Shown here piece after piece: positions 18,019 through 27,658 of a stretch of 64,000 bases of DNA. Numbering within the stretch: the stretch's first letter is position 1; every line of letters starts with the position of its first letter. Position numbers and translations under genes: made by a program. This DNA comes from Nonlabens sp. MB-3u-79 (lineage in GTDB: Bacteria > Bacteroidota > Bacteroidia > Flavobacteriales > Flavobacteriaceae): the NCBI RefSeq assembly GCF_002831625.1, contig NZ_CP025116.1:868001-932000 (forward strand). Direction: 5' to 3'. Under the pieces are notes generated by a model. It ran no database searches and was not told where the DNA came from. It was given only the letters and a program-made list of their open reading frames with translations.

Positions 18019-18026
18019 CAAAGATA
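18019..18026 (-). promoter_or_regulatory. -7 promoter box of the sdhCAB operon
   Basis: Minus strand TATCTTTG, a full match to TAnnTTTG, 21 nt before the sdhC ATG. It decides between the two possible sdhC starts. Confidence 0.65.
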
Positions 18027-18204
18027 ACTTTCAGGCGTCTCAATATCAATCGTAATAGTTAAAAGCCCTATCAGTTTACCTTATTTGGATTGAGTCTTAA
18101 TAATTTATACGGATATGGCCTTCTAATTAGTAGTTTATACGCTGTTTTCCTTTCAGGGAAATAGTTAAGAAAATGCTGTTGTTTTGTTTGCTTAAAGTTT
18201 ATGT

Positions 18205-18220
18205 CGCTTTCGCGAAAGCG
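18205..18220 (+). repeat. 16-bp palindrome, copy 5 (intergenic)
   Basis: Perfect CGCTTTCGCGAAAGCG followed by AGCATAAA, immediately beside the terminator of the SusC/SusD operon. Confidence 0.95.
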
Positions 18221-18224
18221 AGCA

Positions 18225-18250
18225 TAAAAAAAGCCACTCCTAAGAGTGGC
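18225..18250 (-). terminator. Intrinsic terminator of the SusC/SusD operon
   Basis: GCCACTC (18233-18239) pairs with GAGTGGC (18244-18250) around a CTAA loop. On the minus strand the stem is followed by eight T (18225-18232 as A on the plus strand). It lies 26 nt after the last gene of the operon. Confidence 0.87.
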
Positions 18251-18276
18251 CTAATAATCTTGTAATCATTGTTATT

Positions 18277-19260
18277 CTATATGCAACCCGGGTTAGGGTT
18301 CACTGGAACATCAGTAGTAAGCGTATGATACCATGCCAGTGCTGGATCATTTGCCTGTATGGTACGCAGTACCATTCTATTTGCAGTTATTTCTAAGATT
18401 TCATACTCACTACTTCCTACATACCAGCTAATGAAACTGTCGTTTGCTAATAACATAGTGGTTTTTCTAGATTGATCCACCGGAACATCTGTATCAAGTG
18501 TAGGAAGAAAAGTCACTTCCCCAGGAGCTGGAGCTGTAAATGGCAAGCATTCGTCAGCATTCATAGTATTAAGAGCGGATGGCCCACCAAATTGACTTAA
18601 ATAGGTGTTATGAAAATAAGTGCCTCCAAAATTATTCAATCCATAAATAACATTATTTCCATCCTTAGTAAAAGTCATTTCATCCTCGTAAAAACAATCT
18701 GTTAAGTCATTACAATACCTGCCAAATGCAGGAACTGGGAAAAATGCAGGCGTATAATAGGCATCCGGAGACTGCCCCCCTATCAAGTTGGTAGGTCCTA
18801 CTCCCCAATGACCATTTTCAGCTACAGACCAATACCATGTTTTAGAAGATCCTCCAGTTAGAAAATCTTTGGCTTCTGCATCATCAAAGGTGCTCAACAC
18901 ATCTATTACTTTGGTTTGTGTTGTTGCAGCTCCACCGGTACCAGTAGCGGTTACCGTTACATTGTAACTAATCACCCCTAATTGTACAAAACGGTGCTCT
19001 ATACTTCCATCAAAAGAAGAACCAGTGCGACCGTCGCCAAAATCATAGGTATAATTAAGTGCATTATCTGCTGTAGCAGTAAAGACAACTATACCAGTTC
19101 CATTTCCATCAGGATCTGTCATGTTTTGACCTTGTATAGCTACATTTAATTCTAAATTACTCGGGGCAGTTACAGGCCCAAACTCGGTATCGTCATCTTG
19201 ACAGGACTGAAAGGAAACTCCCAGCATCAAGACCATTAAAAACTTATAATAATATTTCAT
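18277..19260 (-). CDS. Surface lipoprotein with PKD domain, candidate glycan-binding protein
   Basis: A 327-residue lipoprotein with lipobox SFQSC (about residue 20) and acidic DDD next to it, a mark of surface export in Bacteroidota. A PKD domain lies at about 35-125, with the signature NYTYDFGDGRTG and HRFVQLGVISYNVTVT. The C-terminal part, with SSKTWYWSVAENGHWGVGP, is Trp/Tyr-rich, as in carbohydrate-binding proteins. It is the fourth gene of the SusC/SusD operon, in the place of SusE/SusF surface glycan-binding proteins; similar PKD lipoproteins occur in flavobacterial laminarin loci. Ligand not known. Confidence 0.8.
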   Translation of the reverse strand: MKYYYKFLMVLMLGVSFQSCQDDDTEFGPVTAPSNLELNVAIQGQNMTDPDGNGTGIVVFTATADNALNYTYDFGDGRTGSSFDGSIEHRFVQLGVISYNVTVTATGTGGAATTQTKVIDVLSTFDDAEAKDFLTGGSSKTWYWSVAENGHWGVGPTNLIGGQSPDAYYTPAFFPVPAFGRYCNDLTDCFYEDEMTFTKDGNNVIYGLNNFGGTYFHNTYLSQFGGPSALNTMNADECLPFTAPAPGEVTFLPTLDTDVPVDQSRKTTMLLANDSFISWYVGSSEYEILEITANRMVLRTIQANDPALAWYHTLTTDVPVNPNPGCI

Positions 19261-19270
19261 CTTAATTAAT

Positions 19271-20827
19271 TTAATTAGTTTTTATTAGATCATCAATGTA
19301 GATAGTCTCTGCAGAAGCTGTTGTTGCTAAAGGATCAAAGAATATAACAACATTTCTTAAATCAGCTGTAGTAGATCCAGTAAAGCCATTGAAAGTTAAT
19401 TCTTCCCAACCATTGGCAACCGTAGTAGTTACACTTGTCACTTCTTGAAATAACCCACCATTCCCTATTCTTTCGATTTTTAACCATACAGGTAAACCTA
19501 CTCTAGGAGAATACACTTTTAAAGTGAAAGAGGTTGTTGCACTAAATGCAACAGGTTGATCAATAACTATAGCAACCAAAGAATAATTATTGGGTCCCGT
19601 AGCAGGTCTAACAAACTGCATCACAGTATTAGAACTATTTACCATATCTGGCACAGGATTAGGTATTATAGAGAATGCTCCATTATTAGTACCTATATTA
19701 TATATTCTGTTAGGATCTTCAAAAGTTAAAGGCAATAGTATTGGAGGACCATCAGCTAGCTCAATATCATCAAAGTAATTTACATCATTAGTAGGTGCCC
19801 CTCCTAAATCAAAAAACACTACAAAACGACTAAAAGGTTGCGTGGTATCTAAACCAGTAGTATCAAAGAAAAGCGTTTCCCATTCACCAACTTTAGTTGT
19901 AAATGCTTCAAAATCTGCCGAGGCAATAGTCCCGTCTGAATTTTCCATTTTAATGGTAACCTTTGTTCCTAGTGGCATTGGAGACCATGATTTCATTCTC
20001 AAGTTTTGAGGGCCAGAGAAGTCTATAGGACCTCCTAATGGCACAACAACACCTCCGTAGGTTTGTACACCAGTCTTTACTATGCTGACTACTTTAGTGC
20101 TATTATTATCTAGGCTAACATCAGGATTATTGATGATACTAACGTTAGATTCAAAGTTGATTAAATTGTAATTTAAAGTAGACGATTCAAAGTCCAACGG
20201 TAAAGTTACCGGGTCTTCAATCATAATCACTTCGGTTATTTCAGTAATAGCCGCACCACCACTTAAAGCAGTAACAGTTATGGTGTAAGTACCAGTGCTT
20301 GAATAGGCATAAGGAACTGTATCTCCTTCTGAAAAAACGACAGGCGCTAGAACTGGATCCTCGCCAAAAGTAACTTCAAAAGCTGTCTCATAGTCTGCTG
20401 TAGCGCTAACTGAAACACCGTAGTTAGAAGCTGCACTTTCTGTAACAGTAACCACTAGATTCTCTGGAGGCCTAAAGGATACATCGAGGTTTTTAGTAAA
20501 CTCTGTCGTTTTACCACTTAGATTAGTAGCAATGACTCTTACAGGATAAGTTCCTTCCGCATAATTGCGTTGTGCATTTTCTCCCAATGGCAATACGATA
20601 GATTCTCCACTAGCGTCTGCATAAAACACCTCAAAGCTTGTCACATCAACCCCAGAAGGTGAAATGGTCACTAAGCCCGAATTATCTTGAGTAATATTAA
20701 AAACTAGACCAAGATCAGATGGTGCTTCAAGCGCTAGGCTTAAGTCTGTATCATCAGTACTGTCACAACTCCACAGTGCCGCACTGGCGACTATTAGAGC
20801 AACTAATAAAAATTTAGTGTTTTTCAT
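19271..20827 (-). CDS. SusE/F-type surface lipoprotein with repeated beta domains
   Basis: A 518-residue lipoprotein with lipobox LWSC (about residue 21) and DSTDDTD next to it. Two Ig/PKD-like segments occupy about 35-205 (YAEGTYPVRVIATNLSGKT and YSSTGTYTITVTALSGG). Two similar CBM-like jelly-roll modules follow, starting LPLDFESSTLNYNL and LPLTFEDPNRIYNI and each ending in FDDIEL or IDDLIK, so this half is an internal duplication. It lies 11 nt after SusD, in a position typical for surface glycan-binding proteins. Ligand unknown. Confidence 0.78.
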   Translation of the reverse strand: MKNTKFLLVALIVASAALWSCDSTDDTDLSLALEAPSDLGLVFNITQDNSGLVTISPSGVDVTSFEVFYADASGESIVLPLGENAQRNYAEGTYPVRVIATNLSGKTTEFTKNLDVSFRPPENLVVTVTESAASNYGVSVSATADYETAFEVTFGEDPVLAPVVFSEGDTVPYAYSSTGTYTITVTALSGGAAITEITEVIMIEDPVTLPLDFESSTLNYNLINFESNVSIINNPDVSLDNNSTKVVSIVKTGVQTYGGVVVPLGGPIDFSGPQNLRMKSWSPMPLGTKVTIKMENSDGTIASADFEAFTTKVGEWETLFFDTTGLDTTQPFSRFVVFFDLGGAPTNDVNYFDDIELADGPPILLPLTFEDPNRIYNIGTNNGAFSIIPNPVPDMVNSSNTVMQFVRPATGPNNYSLVAIVIDQPVAFSATTSFTLKVYSPRVGLPVWLKIERIGNGGLFQEVTSVTTTVANGWEELTFNGFTGSTTADLRNVVIFFDPLATTASAETIYIDDLIKTN

Positions 20828-20838
20828 TTCAAATCGTA

Positions 20839-22296
20839 TTAATAATTAGGGTTTTGTTCCCATCGATTCCCCGCAAGTAAAATCTCTTCGAGTGGGATAG
20901 GGAACACTTCATGTTTGCCGGCTACAAAACCGTCTATTTCAGCAGCTGCACGACCAGTTCTAACTAAATCAAAGAAATGATGTCCTTCTCCTACTAGCTC
21001 TAGTCTGCGTTCTAAAAATATAGCGTCTGTTAATGCTGTTCCAGCAACCTGAACATCAGGTAATCCAAGCCTCATGCGCACCTCGTTTAAATAGGTCCGC
21101 GCTTGTCCGTCTCCTAAGCTCCCACTATTGTAGGCCTCTGCAGCCATAAGATAAACGTCTGCGAGTCTTATCGCTCTATAGTTATTAGGGTTGGTTAGGT
21201 TTGCATCTCCAGTATTCAAATCGCCTTGTCTGGCTATATATTTTCTATTGTAGTAACCCGTATGTTCAAAACCTACACTAAAAGTTGCGTTATTAGCTGC
21301 CGCGAAAGCGTCTATATCTAAAATCGCCGTGTCTTTACGTGGATCAGTAGGGTCAAATAAATCTACTACTTCTTGAGTAGGGACATTAAAACTAAATCCA
21401 GAGTCAAAAGTTGGACCGTTATAATTTCTAATACCGTTAAATCCTACCGCAACGTTTCCTTCACTACATTGTAAACATCCAAAACCAGCTCCCTCAGCAT
21501 CTGAATATTGAACTTCAAAAATTGATTCTGAATTGTTTTCATTGTCATTTTCAAAAATGGTAGAGTAGTCCGTTACCAAGCTGTAAGGTCCCATCATGAT
21601 CAAGTCATCCAGCACATTAGCGGCCTCTATATATTTCTCTTGAAACAAATACACCTTACCTAACAAGGCTTGTGCACTACCTTTAGTAGCACGACCTACA
21701 TCTGGGGTAGTGTATTCTAAATTGTCAATTGCATAGATCAAATCTAGTTCAATCTGAGTATAAACATCTGCTTTAGGTGTGCGATCCACATTAAACTGAT
21801 CGCCAAATAGGAATCGCTCATCAACAGCTAAGGGTACATCTCCAAAAAACTTGACTAATTCAAAATAATAGTAGGCTCTAAGAAAGCGAGTTTCCCCTAT
21901 AACTCTAGGCTTATCAGGAAAATTAATGTTATTTTGAAATTCCATGATGTAATTTGTTCTATTCACACCAGCAAACATCCACCTCCATAAATCTGTTAAT
22001 TGTGCATTTACAGGCGTATGAATCATGTCGTCTATTTGTTGGATACCTATCACGTCAGTTGCGCTCTCGCCACCAGCTAAGGTATTATCAGAGGCTATCT
22101 CACCTAACATGACATTTATATAACTAGACTGCAACATATCATATGCAGCAATTAGAGCATTTTCATAATCGGCTTGCGTATTAAAAAAGTTTTCTGAATT
22201 CGCATCTTCACTAGTAACGTCTACATAATCCTCGCTACAGGCATTAAAACCTATCGCTGCGACGAATAATAGAATATATATCTTATAAATTTTCAT
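20839..22296 (-). CDS. SusD/RagB-like surface glycan-binding lipoprotein
   Basis: A 485-residue lipoprotein that forms the extracellular lid on the SusC transporter and captures the substrate. It has a signal peptide with lipobox FNAC (about residue 20), the SusD opening NFFNTQADYENALIAAYDML (about 37-56), helical TPR-like segments and the C-terminal family sequence FLERRLELVGEGHHFFDLVR. The length is normal. It lies 12 nt after susC. A partial copy of the palindrome (CGCGAAAGCG at 21301-21310) falls within the gene. Confidence 0.93.
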   Translation of the reverse strand: MKIYKIYILLFVAAIGFNACSEDYVDVTSEDANSENFFNTQADYENALIAAYDMLQSSYINVMLGEIASDNTLAGGESATDVIGIQQIDDMIHTPVNAQLTDLWRWMFAGVNRTNYIMEFQNNINFPDKPRVIGETRFLRAYYYFELVKFFGDVPLAVDERFLFGDQFNVDRTPKADVYTQIELDLIYAIDNLEYTTPDVGRATKGSAQALLGKVYLFQEKYIEAANVLDDLIMMGPYSLVTDYSTIFENDNENNSESIFEVQYSDAEGAGFGCLQCSEGNVAVGFNGIRNYNGPTFDSGFSFNVPTQEVVDLFDPTDPRKDTAILDIDAFAAANNATFSVGFEHTGYYNRKYIARQGDLNTGDANLTNPNNYRAIRLADVYLMAAEAYNSGSLGDGQARTYLNEVRMRLGLPDVQVAGTALTDAIFLERRLELVGEGHHFFDLVRTGRAAAEIDGFVAGKHEVFPIPLEEILLAGNRWEQNPNY

Positions 22297-22308
22297 CTTG
22301 ATTATTTT

Positions 22309-25300
22309 TTAAAATTTTGCGTTTATTCCAACTAAAAAGGTTCTTGCCACTGGGTAAAAACCGTTGTCTATACCACTTGATAAAGGATCCCCTGAACTTG
22401 CACTAGGATCGTAACCTCTATACTTTGTAAGCGTAAATGCATTATTAACAGAGGCATAAACTCTTAATTTACTCAATTTAAGATTATCAAGTGCCGATTC
22501 GTTTAAAGTGTAACCAATTTGCATGTTTTGAGCTCTTAAAAAAGAGGCGTCTTCTACAAAAAAGTCTGAAAACACTTGATTTGCAGTCGCTCCTGTAGTC
22601 ACTCGCGGCACAGAATTGGTTGATCCTTCACCCGTCCAACGGCCTAATGCATTAGTTGTTAAATTGGTTAAAGGTTGATTACGTTCATAATTACGTACCA
22701 TTTCATTCCCTATAGAAGCGAATAAATAAGTTTGTACGTCCCAGTTTTTATAATTGAAACTAAGATTTAAACCCATAGTGAAATCTGGTAACGCATCACC
22801 TAGTTCTGTTCGGTCATCGGTATCTATAACACCGTCATTATTTAAATCCCTATATCTGAAATCACCAGGTTGCGCATTAGCTCCTAAAGCAATTTGAGAT
22901 GGATGCGCTGCAACTTCGGCAGCATTTTGAAATATTCCGTCAGTTTGATACCCATAAAAATATCCAATAGTATATCCTTCTTGCATTCTAGTAATAGGCA
23001 GTTGACCAACACCAAACACTCCGGCCTCAATAAAACCATTTTCATTGTTTACAGAAAGCACTTCATTGTCAAGAGTCGCCACGTTGTAACTCACGTTAAA
23101 ACTAAAATCATCTGTAAGCTGATCTGAGTAACCCACAGAGAATTCAAGACCACGATTACGTATATCACCTCCATTTATGAATGGTGCGCTTGACCCAGGC
23201 GCTCCAGAACCTAATATTCCAGATACTGCAGGCGCAATCAATAAGTCATTCGTCTCTTTATTGTAATAATCAAGAGTCACATTTAACTTGGATGATAAAA
23301 ATTTCATGTCCAACCCTACGTTAGTAGAAAACTGCTCTTCCCACTTAATTTCTGGATTGCTCAAAGCTCCACTAGCGGTTCCGTTGGCAATTTGTCCATT
23401 AAATACATATTGTCCTTCACCGGTAAGCAGTGAAACAAACCCAAATGCAGGAATACGGTCGTTTCCAATAATACCAGCAGATGCCCGTACTTTAAGGAAA
23501 TCAAAAACCTTACTATCTTTTAAAAAGTCTTCATCAGAAGCTATCCAACCTAAACTTCCTGTAGGAAAGATACCAAATCTATTTTCAGGGCCAAATATGG
23601 TACTACCATCGCGTCTAACAACCGCTGAAAGCAAATACTTGCCCTTGTAATCGTACTGAACACGAAGAAAATGAGAAAGTAAACGCTGGTCAAAACGACG
23701 CGCTCCATTAAGATCTCCATCGATAACACGAACAGCTCCATCAATACTCACTTCATTATAATCATTACTTACATTACCAAATCCAGTAAGATCATTAAAG
23801 TCACCTCGTGTTCTAAAGGCACTCATACCTAGCGTAGCCTCTACATTGTGTTTATCAGCAAAGGTGTTGTCATATTTTAGAAATGCATCATAAGTATAAT
23901 CACTAAAGAAATTCTCATACTCACTATAAACATTCTCCGTAAGATTAAAGACTTTTCCTGAACCATAAAATGCTCTAGGATTAAAATTGTTCCCATAAGA
24001 CGTTGAATAATTAGCTTGTATACGAGCTGTAGCTTCAAAATGATCTAAAAAGGAATAGGTCAGTCCAAAGTTACCACTGATCTTACCTACTTTATTTTTA
24101 TTAAAGGTATTTGCCAGTTGTGCTTCTGGATTTATAACTTCATTTCCCAAACCTTCTGCCAATGAGAATTCTCCAGCTTGATCTCTAACCGGTATCGTAG
24201 GCGCCATGTTTAATGCGTTAAAAAGAACAGATCCTAGACCACCGTCGTTGATGTTCTTATTACTCGTGTAAGAATAAAGGAAACCTGTTTTCATTTCCAG
24301 GTTTTTAGTCCATTTATGATCAAAGTTCCCACGCATTGTAAAACGATCAAAATCAGACTTATCACTACCTACTATACCATCCTGATTTAAAACCGACACT
24401 CCAAAAGCATAAGTAGATTTTTCAGTCCCACCTCGTATAGAAATGTCGTTGTTGACAATAAATGCATCATCAAATACTTCATCTTGATAATTAGTATTTG
24501 TGAGATTAGATATATCAGTAAAAGGCAACGCCTCGCCATTATTAGCAAAAGCTTCATTTTTAATCAACGCATATTGCTGAGAATTTAATGTAGGAAGTCT
24601 TCTCGTAGTTTCTTGGAAACCACCCCACGAATTGTAGTCAACAGTTAAGGGTTGATTTTTACGACCACGTTTAGTAGTAATAATAATCACCCCATTTGCC
24701 GCTCGTACTCCATATATACCAGCTGTTGCATCTTTTAAAACAGACAAGCTTTCGATATCCCCAGGGTTGATCACGCTCAGGTCTTCAATAATGTTTCCGT
24801 CTACCAAGATTAAAGGACGGCTATCCCCATTAGTAGAAATACCACGTATTCTGATATTTAATCCTGCTCCAGGTGATCCAGATGAAGAGGTCACATTAAC
24901 CCCGGCAACTTGTCCTTGAAGTGCTTGCTCTACTCTAGTAGGCTTCAAGTTTTCAATTACCTTACTGTCCACTATACTTACCGCTCCGGTTACTTCTCTA
25001 ACGGCCTGTGTACCGTATCCTATAACTACGACTTCTTCAAGTGCAGCAACATCTTCCAACAAAGAGACCGTAATAAAATCGCTGTTAACAACAGTAACCT
25101 GTTGAGGAAGTGTTCCTATATAGGAAAACTTAAGAATATCTCCTGATGACGCTGCTATCGTAAATAGACCGTCAAAATCGGTGGTAGTTCCCTTATTAGT
25201 ATTTAAGTTCAGAACAGTGGCTCCTAATAAAGCCTCTCCAGTAGATTGTTCAAGAACCTTTCCTGAGATGATACCTTCTTGCGCAAAGCTCAAAGCTGCG

Positions 25301-25335
25301 ATAAAGTAAAATATTAAAAGTGTAAATTTATTCAT
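22309..25335 (-). CDS. SusC/RagA-like TonB-dependent outer-membrane transporter
   Basis: A 1008-residue TonB-dependent barrel. Signal peptide 1-18 (ending SFAQ), carboxypeptidase-regulatory-like beta domain at about 22-95, plug domain at about 105-225 with the SusC signature LKDATAGIYGVRAANGVIII, then a 22-strand barrel ending in VGINAKF with a C-terminal aromatic residue. It imports oligosaccharides bound by SusD. First gene of a four-gene operon that contains no glycoside hydrolase, lyase or regulator, so the substrate cannot be inferred from neighbours. Confidence 0.94.
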   Translation of the reverse strand: MNKFTLLIFYFIAALSFAQEGIISGKVLEQSTGEALLGATVLNLNTNKGTTTDFDGLFTIAASSGDILKFSYIGTLPQQVTVVNSDFITVSLLEDVAALEEVVVIGYGTQAVREVTGAVSIVDSKVIENLKPTRVEQALQGQVAGVNVTSSSGSPGAGLNIRIRGISTNGDSRPLILVDGNIIEDLSVINPGDIESLSVLKDATAGIYGVRAANGVIIITTKRGRKNQPLTVDYNSWGGFQETTRRLPTLNSQQYALIKNEAFANNGEALPFTDISNLTNTNYQDEVFDDAFIVNNDISIRGGTEKSTYAFGVSVLNQDGIVGSDKSDFDRFTMRGNFDHKWTKNLEMKTGFLYSYTSNKNINDGGLGSVLFNALNMAPTIPVRDQAGEFSLAEGLGNEVINPEAQLANTFNKNKVGKISGNFGLTYSFLDHFEATARIQANYSTSYGNNFNPRAFYGSGKVFNLTENVYSEYENFFSDYTYDAFLKYDNTFADKHNVEATLGMSAFRTRGDFNDLTGFGNVSNDYNEVSIDGAVRVIDGDLNGARRFDQRLLSHFLRVQYDYKGKYLLSAVVRRDGSTIFGPENRFGIFPTGSLGWIASDEDFLKDSKVFDFLKVRASAGIIGNDRIPAFGFVSLLTGEGQYVFNGQIANGTASGALSNPEIKWEEQFSTNVGLDMKFLSSKLNVTLDYYNKETNDLLIAPAVSGILGSGAPGSSAPFINGGDIRNRGLEFSVGYSDQLTDDFSFNVSYNVATLDNEVLSVNNENGFIEAGVFGVGQLPITRMQEGYTIGYFYGYQTDGIFQNAAEVAAHPSQIALGANAQPGDFRYRDLNNDGVIDTDDRTELGDALPDFTMGLNLSFNYKNWDVQTYLFASIGNEMVRNYERNQPLTNLTTNALGRWTGEGSTNSVPRVTTGATANQVFSDFFVEDASFLRAQNMQIGYTLNESALDNLKLSKLRVYASVNNAFTLTKYRGYDPSASSGDPLSSGIDNGFYPVARTFLVGINAKF

Positions 25336-26065
25336 GAAAATTTATTTATTTCATAATTTTAAAGAGTCTCTATAACGTTGTAGGTTAAGATCCTCTTAAA
25401 GTTAGAATCCAAATGTAAAAAAGATATCTGAATTTGTGAATAAATCCGTTACACCAATAGTACTACTTTAACATAATCCAACTAATCTATTGATTTATTG
25501 TGTTTTATATATATCTATAAGCACCAAATTTAACTTAAATTGATCATATGATGTGGTAATGTATAGTACAGACTAATTAGAATGTAACCATTTATTTTTT
25601 TAGTTGTAAGCAGATAGAGCGTTCTAAAAGCTGTTCCTATTAACATCTTCTTTAAAAAAGGTTGAGAACTGTTAAGACTTAAAATGCAAATCACGACCCT
25701 TTTGCGTTACAATAATTATAAATCCCTTGTACTCAAAGTTTACAGTATCTATAATTCCCAATAACTAATTAAAGCTTTTACAGCTTATTTTGACCCTCCG
25801 ACATTTTTATTAGTACAAATAGAATGAAGACCAAGCGCTGCATAGGCTTAGAGATATCTAGCTCCAAAATTTACCTACAAAAGTTAATCATAGCAAACCC
25901 ATATGTACAGAATTGAATTAGCAATGTCCTATTAATTAGGAAAACTCGTAAACTAAAGATACTTTACTATTTAGTTTTCAGGGATTCTCTTAAATTGCAA
26001 TCCAATAAAACGCCTCTAAAAAGCGTTCATTTCTCATGCATCTTTGATTTAAGATTTGGTATTAA
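25336..26065. other. 730-nt divergent intergenic region, no gene seen
   Basis: AT-rich region between the leftward SusC operon and the rightward SGNH/MBOAT cassette. It must hold both promoters, but I see no full TAnnTTTG box, no coding frame, no strong hairpin and no copy of the palindrome. A regulatory RNA or extended control region cannot be excluded. Confidence 0.5.
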
Positions 26066-27658
26066 ATGCACTTTAAAGAACAAAAACAATTCTACTTTGC
26101 TTTTTTCGTCATCGCACTTGGTGGGCTTCTGTTCTATTTGACAAAACCCTATTTACCAAGTAAAATGTTTGTGGAACACAATAGCTCTGCTCCTATTGTA
26201 GTAGACAGTCTTATGATCAAAGCAATGAAAGACTTAGATCTTGTGACAGACACTATAACAGACACTAAAGATTCCAATCAAATAATAAAACCTATAACCA
26301 AACCTATAAACTCAATAAATCCTCTTTCTAGTCTGCCTTCATTGGAAACGGTGAAAAATACCTCCTATCAAAACCTTATAAATACTGCCGATTTTGATTT
26401 TAACTTAGAACATCCAACAGACTCATCAAGTATTGTTACTATTCCAAAAACTATGACTTTAAAAAGTTATACGGGCATCCAACATTTAACTCGTTTTTTT
26501 GAAAAGCTTTACGAACTCGATCAATCTAAGGAAGGTAAAGTACGCATCGCTTATTACGGTGATTCCATGATTGATGGCGATTTGATTGTGCAAGATTTTA
26601 GAAGTGCCTTACAAAGCCATTTTGGCGGTCGTGGTGTAGGCTTTGTGCCTATAGAATCAGAAAGTGCTCGAACTCGTTACTCTATAAAGCATTATACCCA
26701 AGGTAACTGGAGGCAGGAAAACTTTATGAAAGGTAGAGCAGACAGTATTCCATATGGAATAAATGGTGGTGTTTTTTTTCCAGCAGACTCCACCGCTCGT
26801 GTAACCTACCTCGCCAGTGGTATTAAAAATGCTTACCGACTCAACTCGCCACGTCTTTTTTACGGAACTGGTAATGAAAATGCCTTCCTTAAAGTGACCG
26901 AAGAAAAAGACAGTAGTGCTACTTTTATTGCGTTAAACGGTTCCCTTAGCATGAATTCAACAACTATATCTACTAATAACCTCCGCAAAATTGAATTGGA
27001 TTTTTCAAATGCACAAAACACTCCTATATACGGAGTCGATTTTTCAAACCATACAGGAATAGCGGTGGACGGTTTTTCTAACCGTGGTAATTCTGGATTA
27101 CCATTGAGTTTATTAGATATTTCTCAAATGCAGAGGTTTGATAAGAACTTCAGTTATGACTTGATCATCCTTCAGTTTGGCGCCAATGTTCTCGCTATAA
27201 AATCTAAAAACTACAATTGGTATAAGAGCCGCATGACTAAAGTAGTAACCCATTTAAAACAGGCTTTCCCAGAAGCTGATATTTTGATTTTAGGAACCGC
27301 AGATAAAGGGACTAAGTTTCAAGGTGCTGTAAAAACAGATAGTAGTGTCGTAAAGTTATTGCGGTCCCAACAAGACTATGCTTTAAAAACGGAGTCCAGT
27401 TTTATAAGCCTTTTCCATCTTATGGGGGGTGTAAATTCCATGCCTATCTGGACAGATCAAAAACTGGCTAACAATGATTATACCCATTTTAGCCCTCAAG
27501 GTTCTCGTAAAATAGGACGCATGATCTATGGAGAATTGATGGATGGTTATTCCGCTTTCGCGAAAGCGAGAACACAACAAATTGCCCTGCAGCAAAAAAC
27601 AGATAGCGCAACGATAAAAACTGTACACGACAGCATTCCAAACCTACGGAAACCATGA
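26066..27658 (+). CDS. Membrane-anchored SGNH-hydrolase-like protein
   Basis: A 530-residue protein with an N-terminal membrane anchor (about 11-28), a Ser/Thr/Asp-rich linker to about 125 and an SGNH-like domain. The nucleophile motif is GDSM (Asp166-Ser167), an Asn-containing block follows (LQFGANV), and the Asp/His pair is D471-x-x-H474 in DYTHFSPQGS. It is the first gene of a coupled cassette with a LysM-SGNH protein and an MBOAT acyltransferase, a pairing known from PatA/PatB and alginate acetylation systems. A role as periplasmic O-acetyltransferase or esterase is inferred. Palindrome copy 7 encodes SAFAKAR near the C-terminus. Confidence 0.75.
   Translation: MHFKEQKQFYFAFFVIALGGLLFYLTKPYLPSKMFVEHNSSAPIVVDSLMIKAMKDLDLVTDTITDTKDSNQIIKPITKPINSINPLSSLPSLETVKNTSYQNLINTADFDFNLEHPTDSSSIVTIPKTMTLKSYTGIQHLTRFFEKLYELDQSKEGKVRIAYYGDSMIDGDLIVQDFRSALQSHFGGRGVGFVPIESESARTRYSIKHYTQGNWRQENFMKGRADSIPYGINGGVFFPADSTARVTYLASGIKNAYRLNSPRLFYGTGNENAFLKVTEEKDSSATFIALNGSLSMNSTTISTNNLRKIELDFSNAQNTPIYGVDFSNHTGIAVDGFSNRGNSGLPLSLLDISQMQRFDKNFSYDLIILQFGANVLAIKSKNYNWYKSRMTKVVTHLKQAFPEADILILGTADKGTKFQGAVKTDSSVVKLLRSQQDYALKTESSFISLFHLMGGVNSMPIWTDQKLANNDYTHFSPQGSRKIGRMIYGELMDGYSAFAKARTQQIALQQKTDSATIKTVHDSIPNLRKP
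27553..27568 (+). repeat. 16-bp palindrome, copy 6 along the window (inside the SGNH gene)
   Basis: Perfect CGCTTTCGCGAAAGCG followed by AGAACA. Read as AFAKA near the protein's C-terminus, outside the catalytic core. Confidence 0.95.

Noticed and set aside
18021..18021. TTG start for sdhC, eight codons upstream
   Set aside because: The codon lies inside the TATCTTTG promoter box, so it would not be in the transcript.
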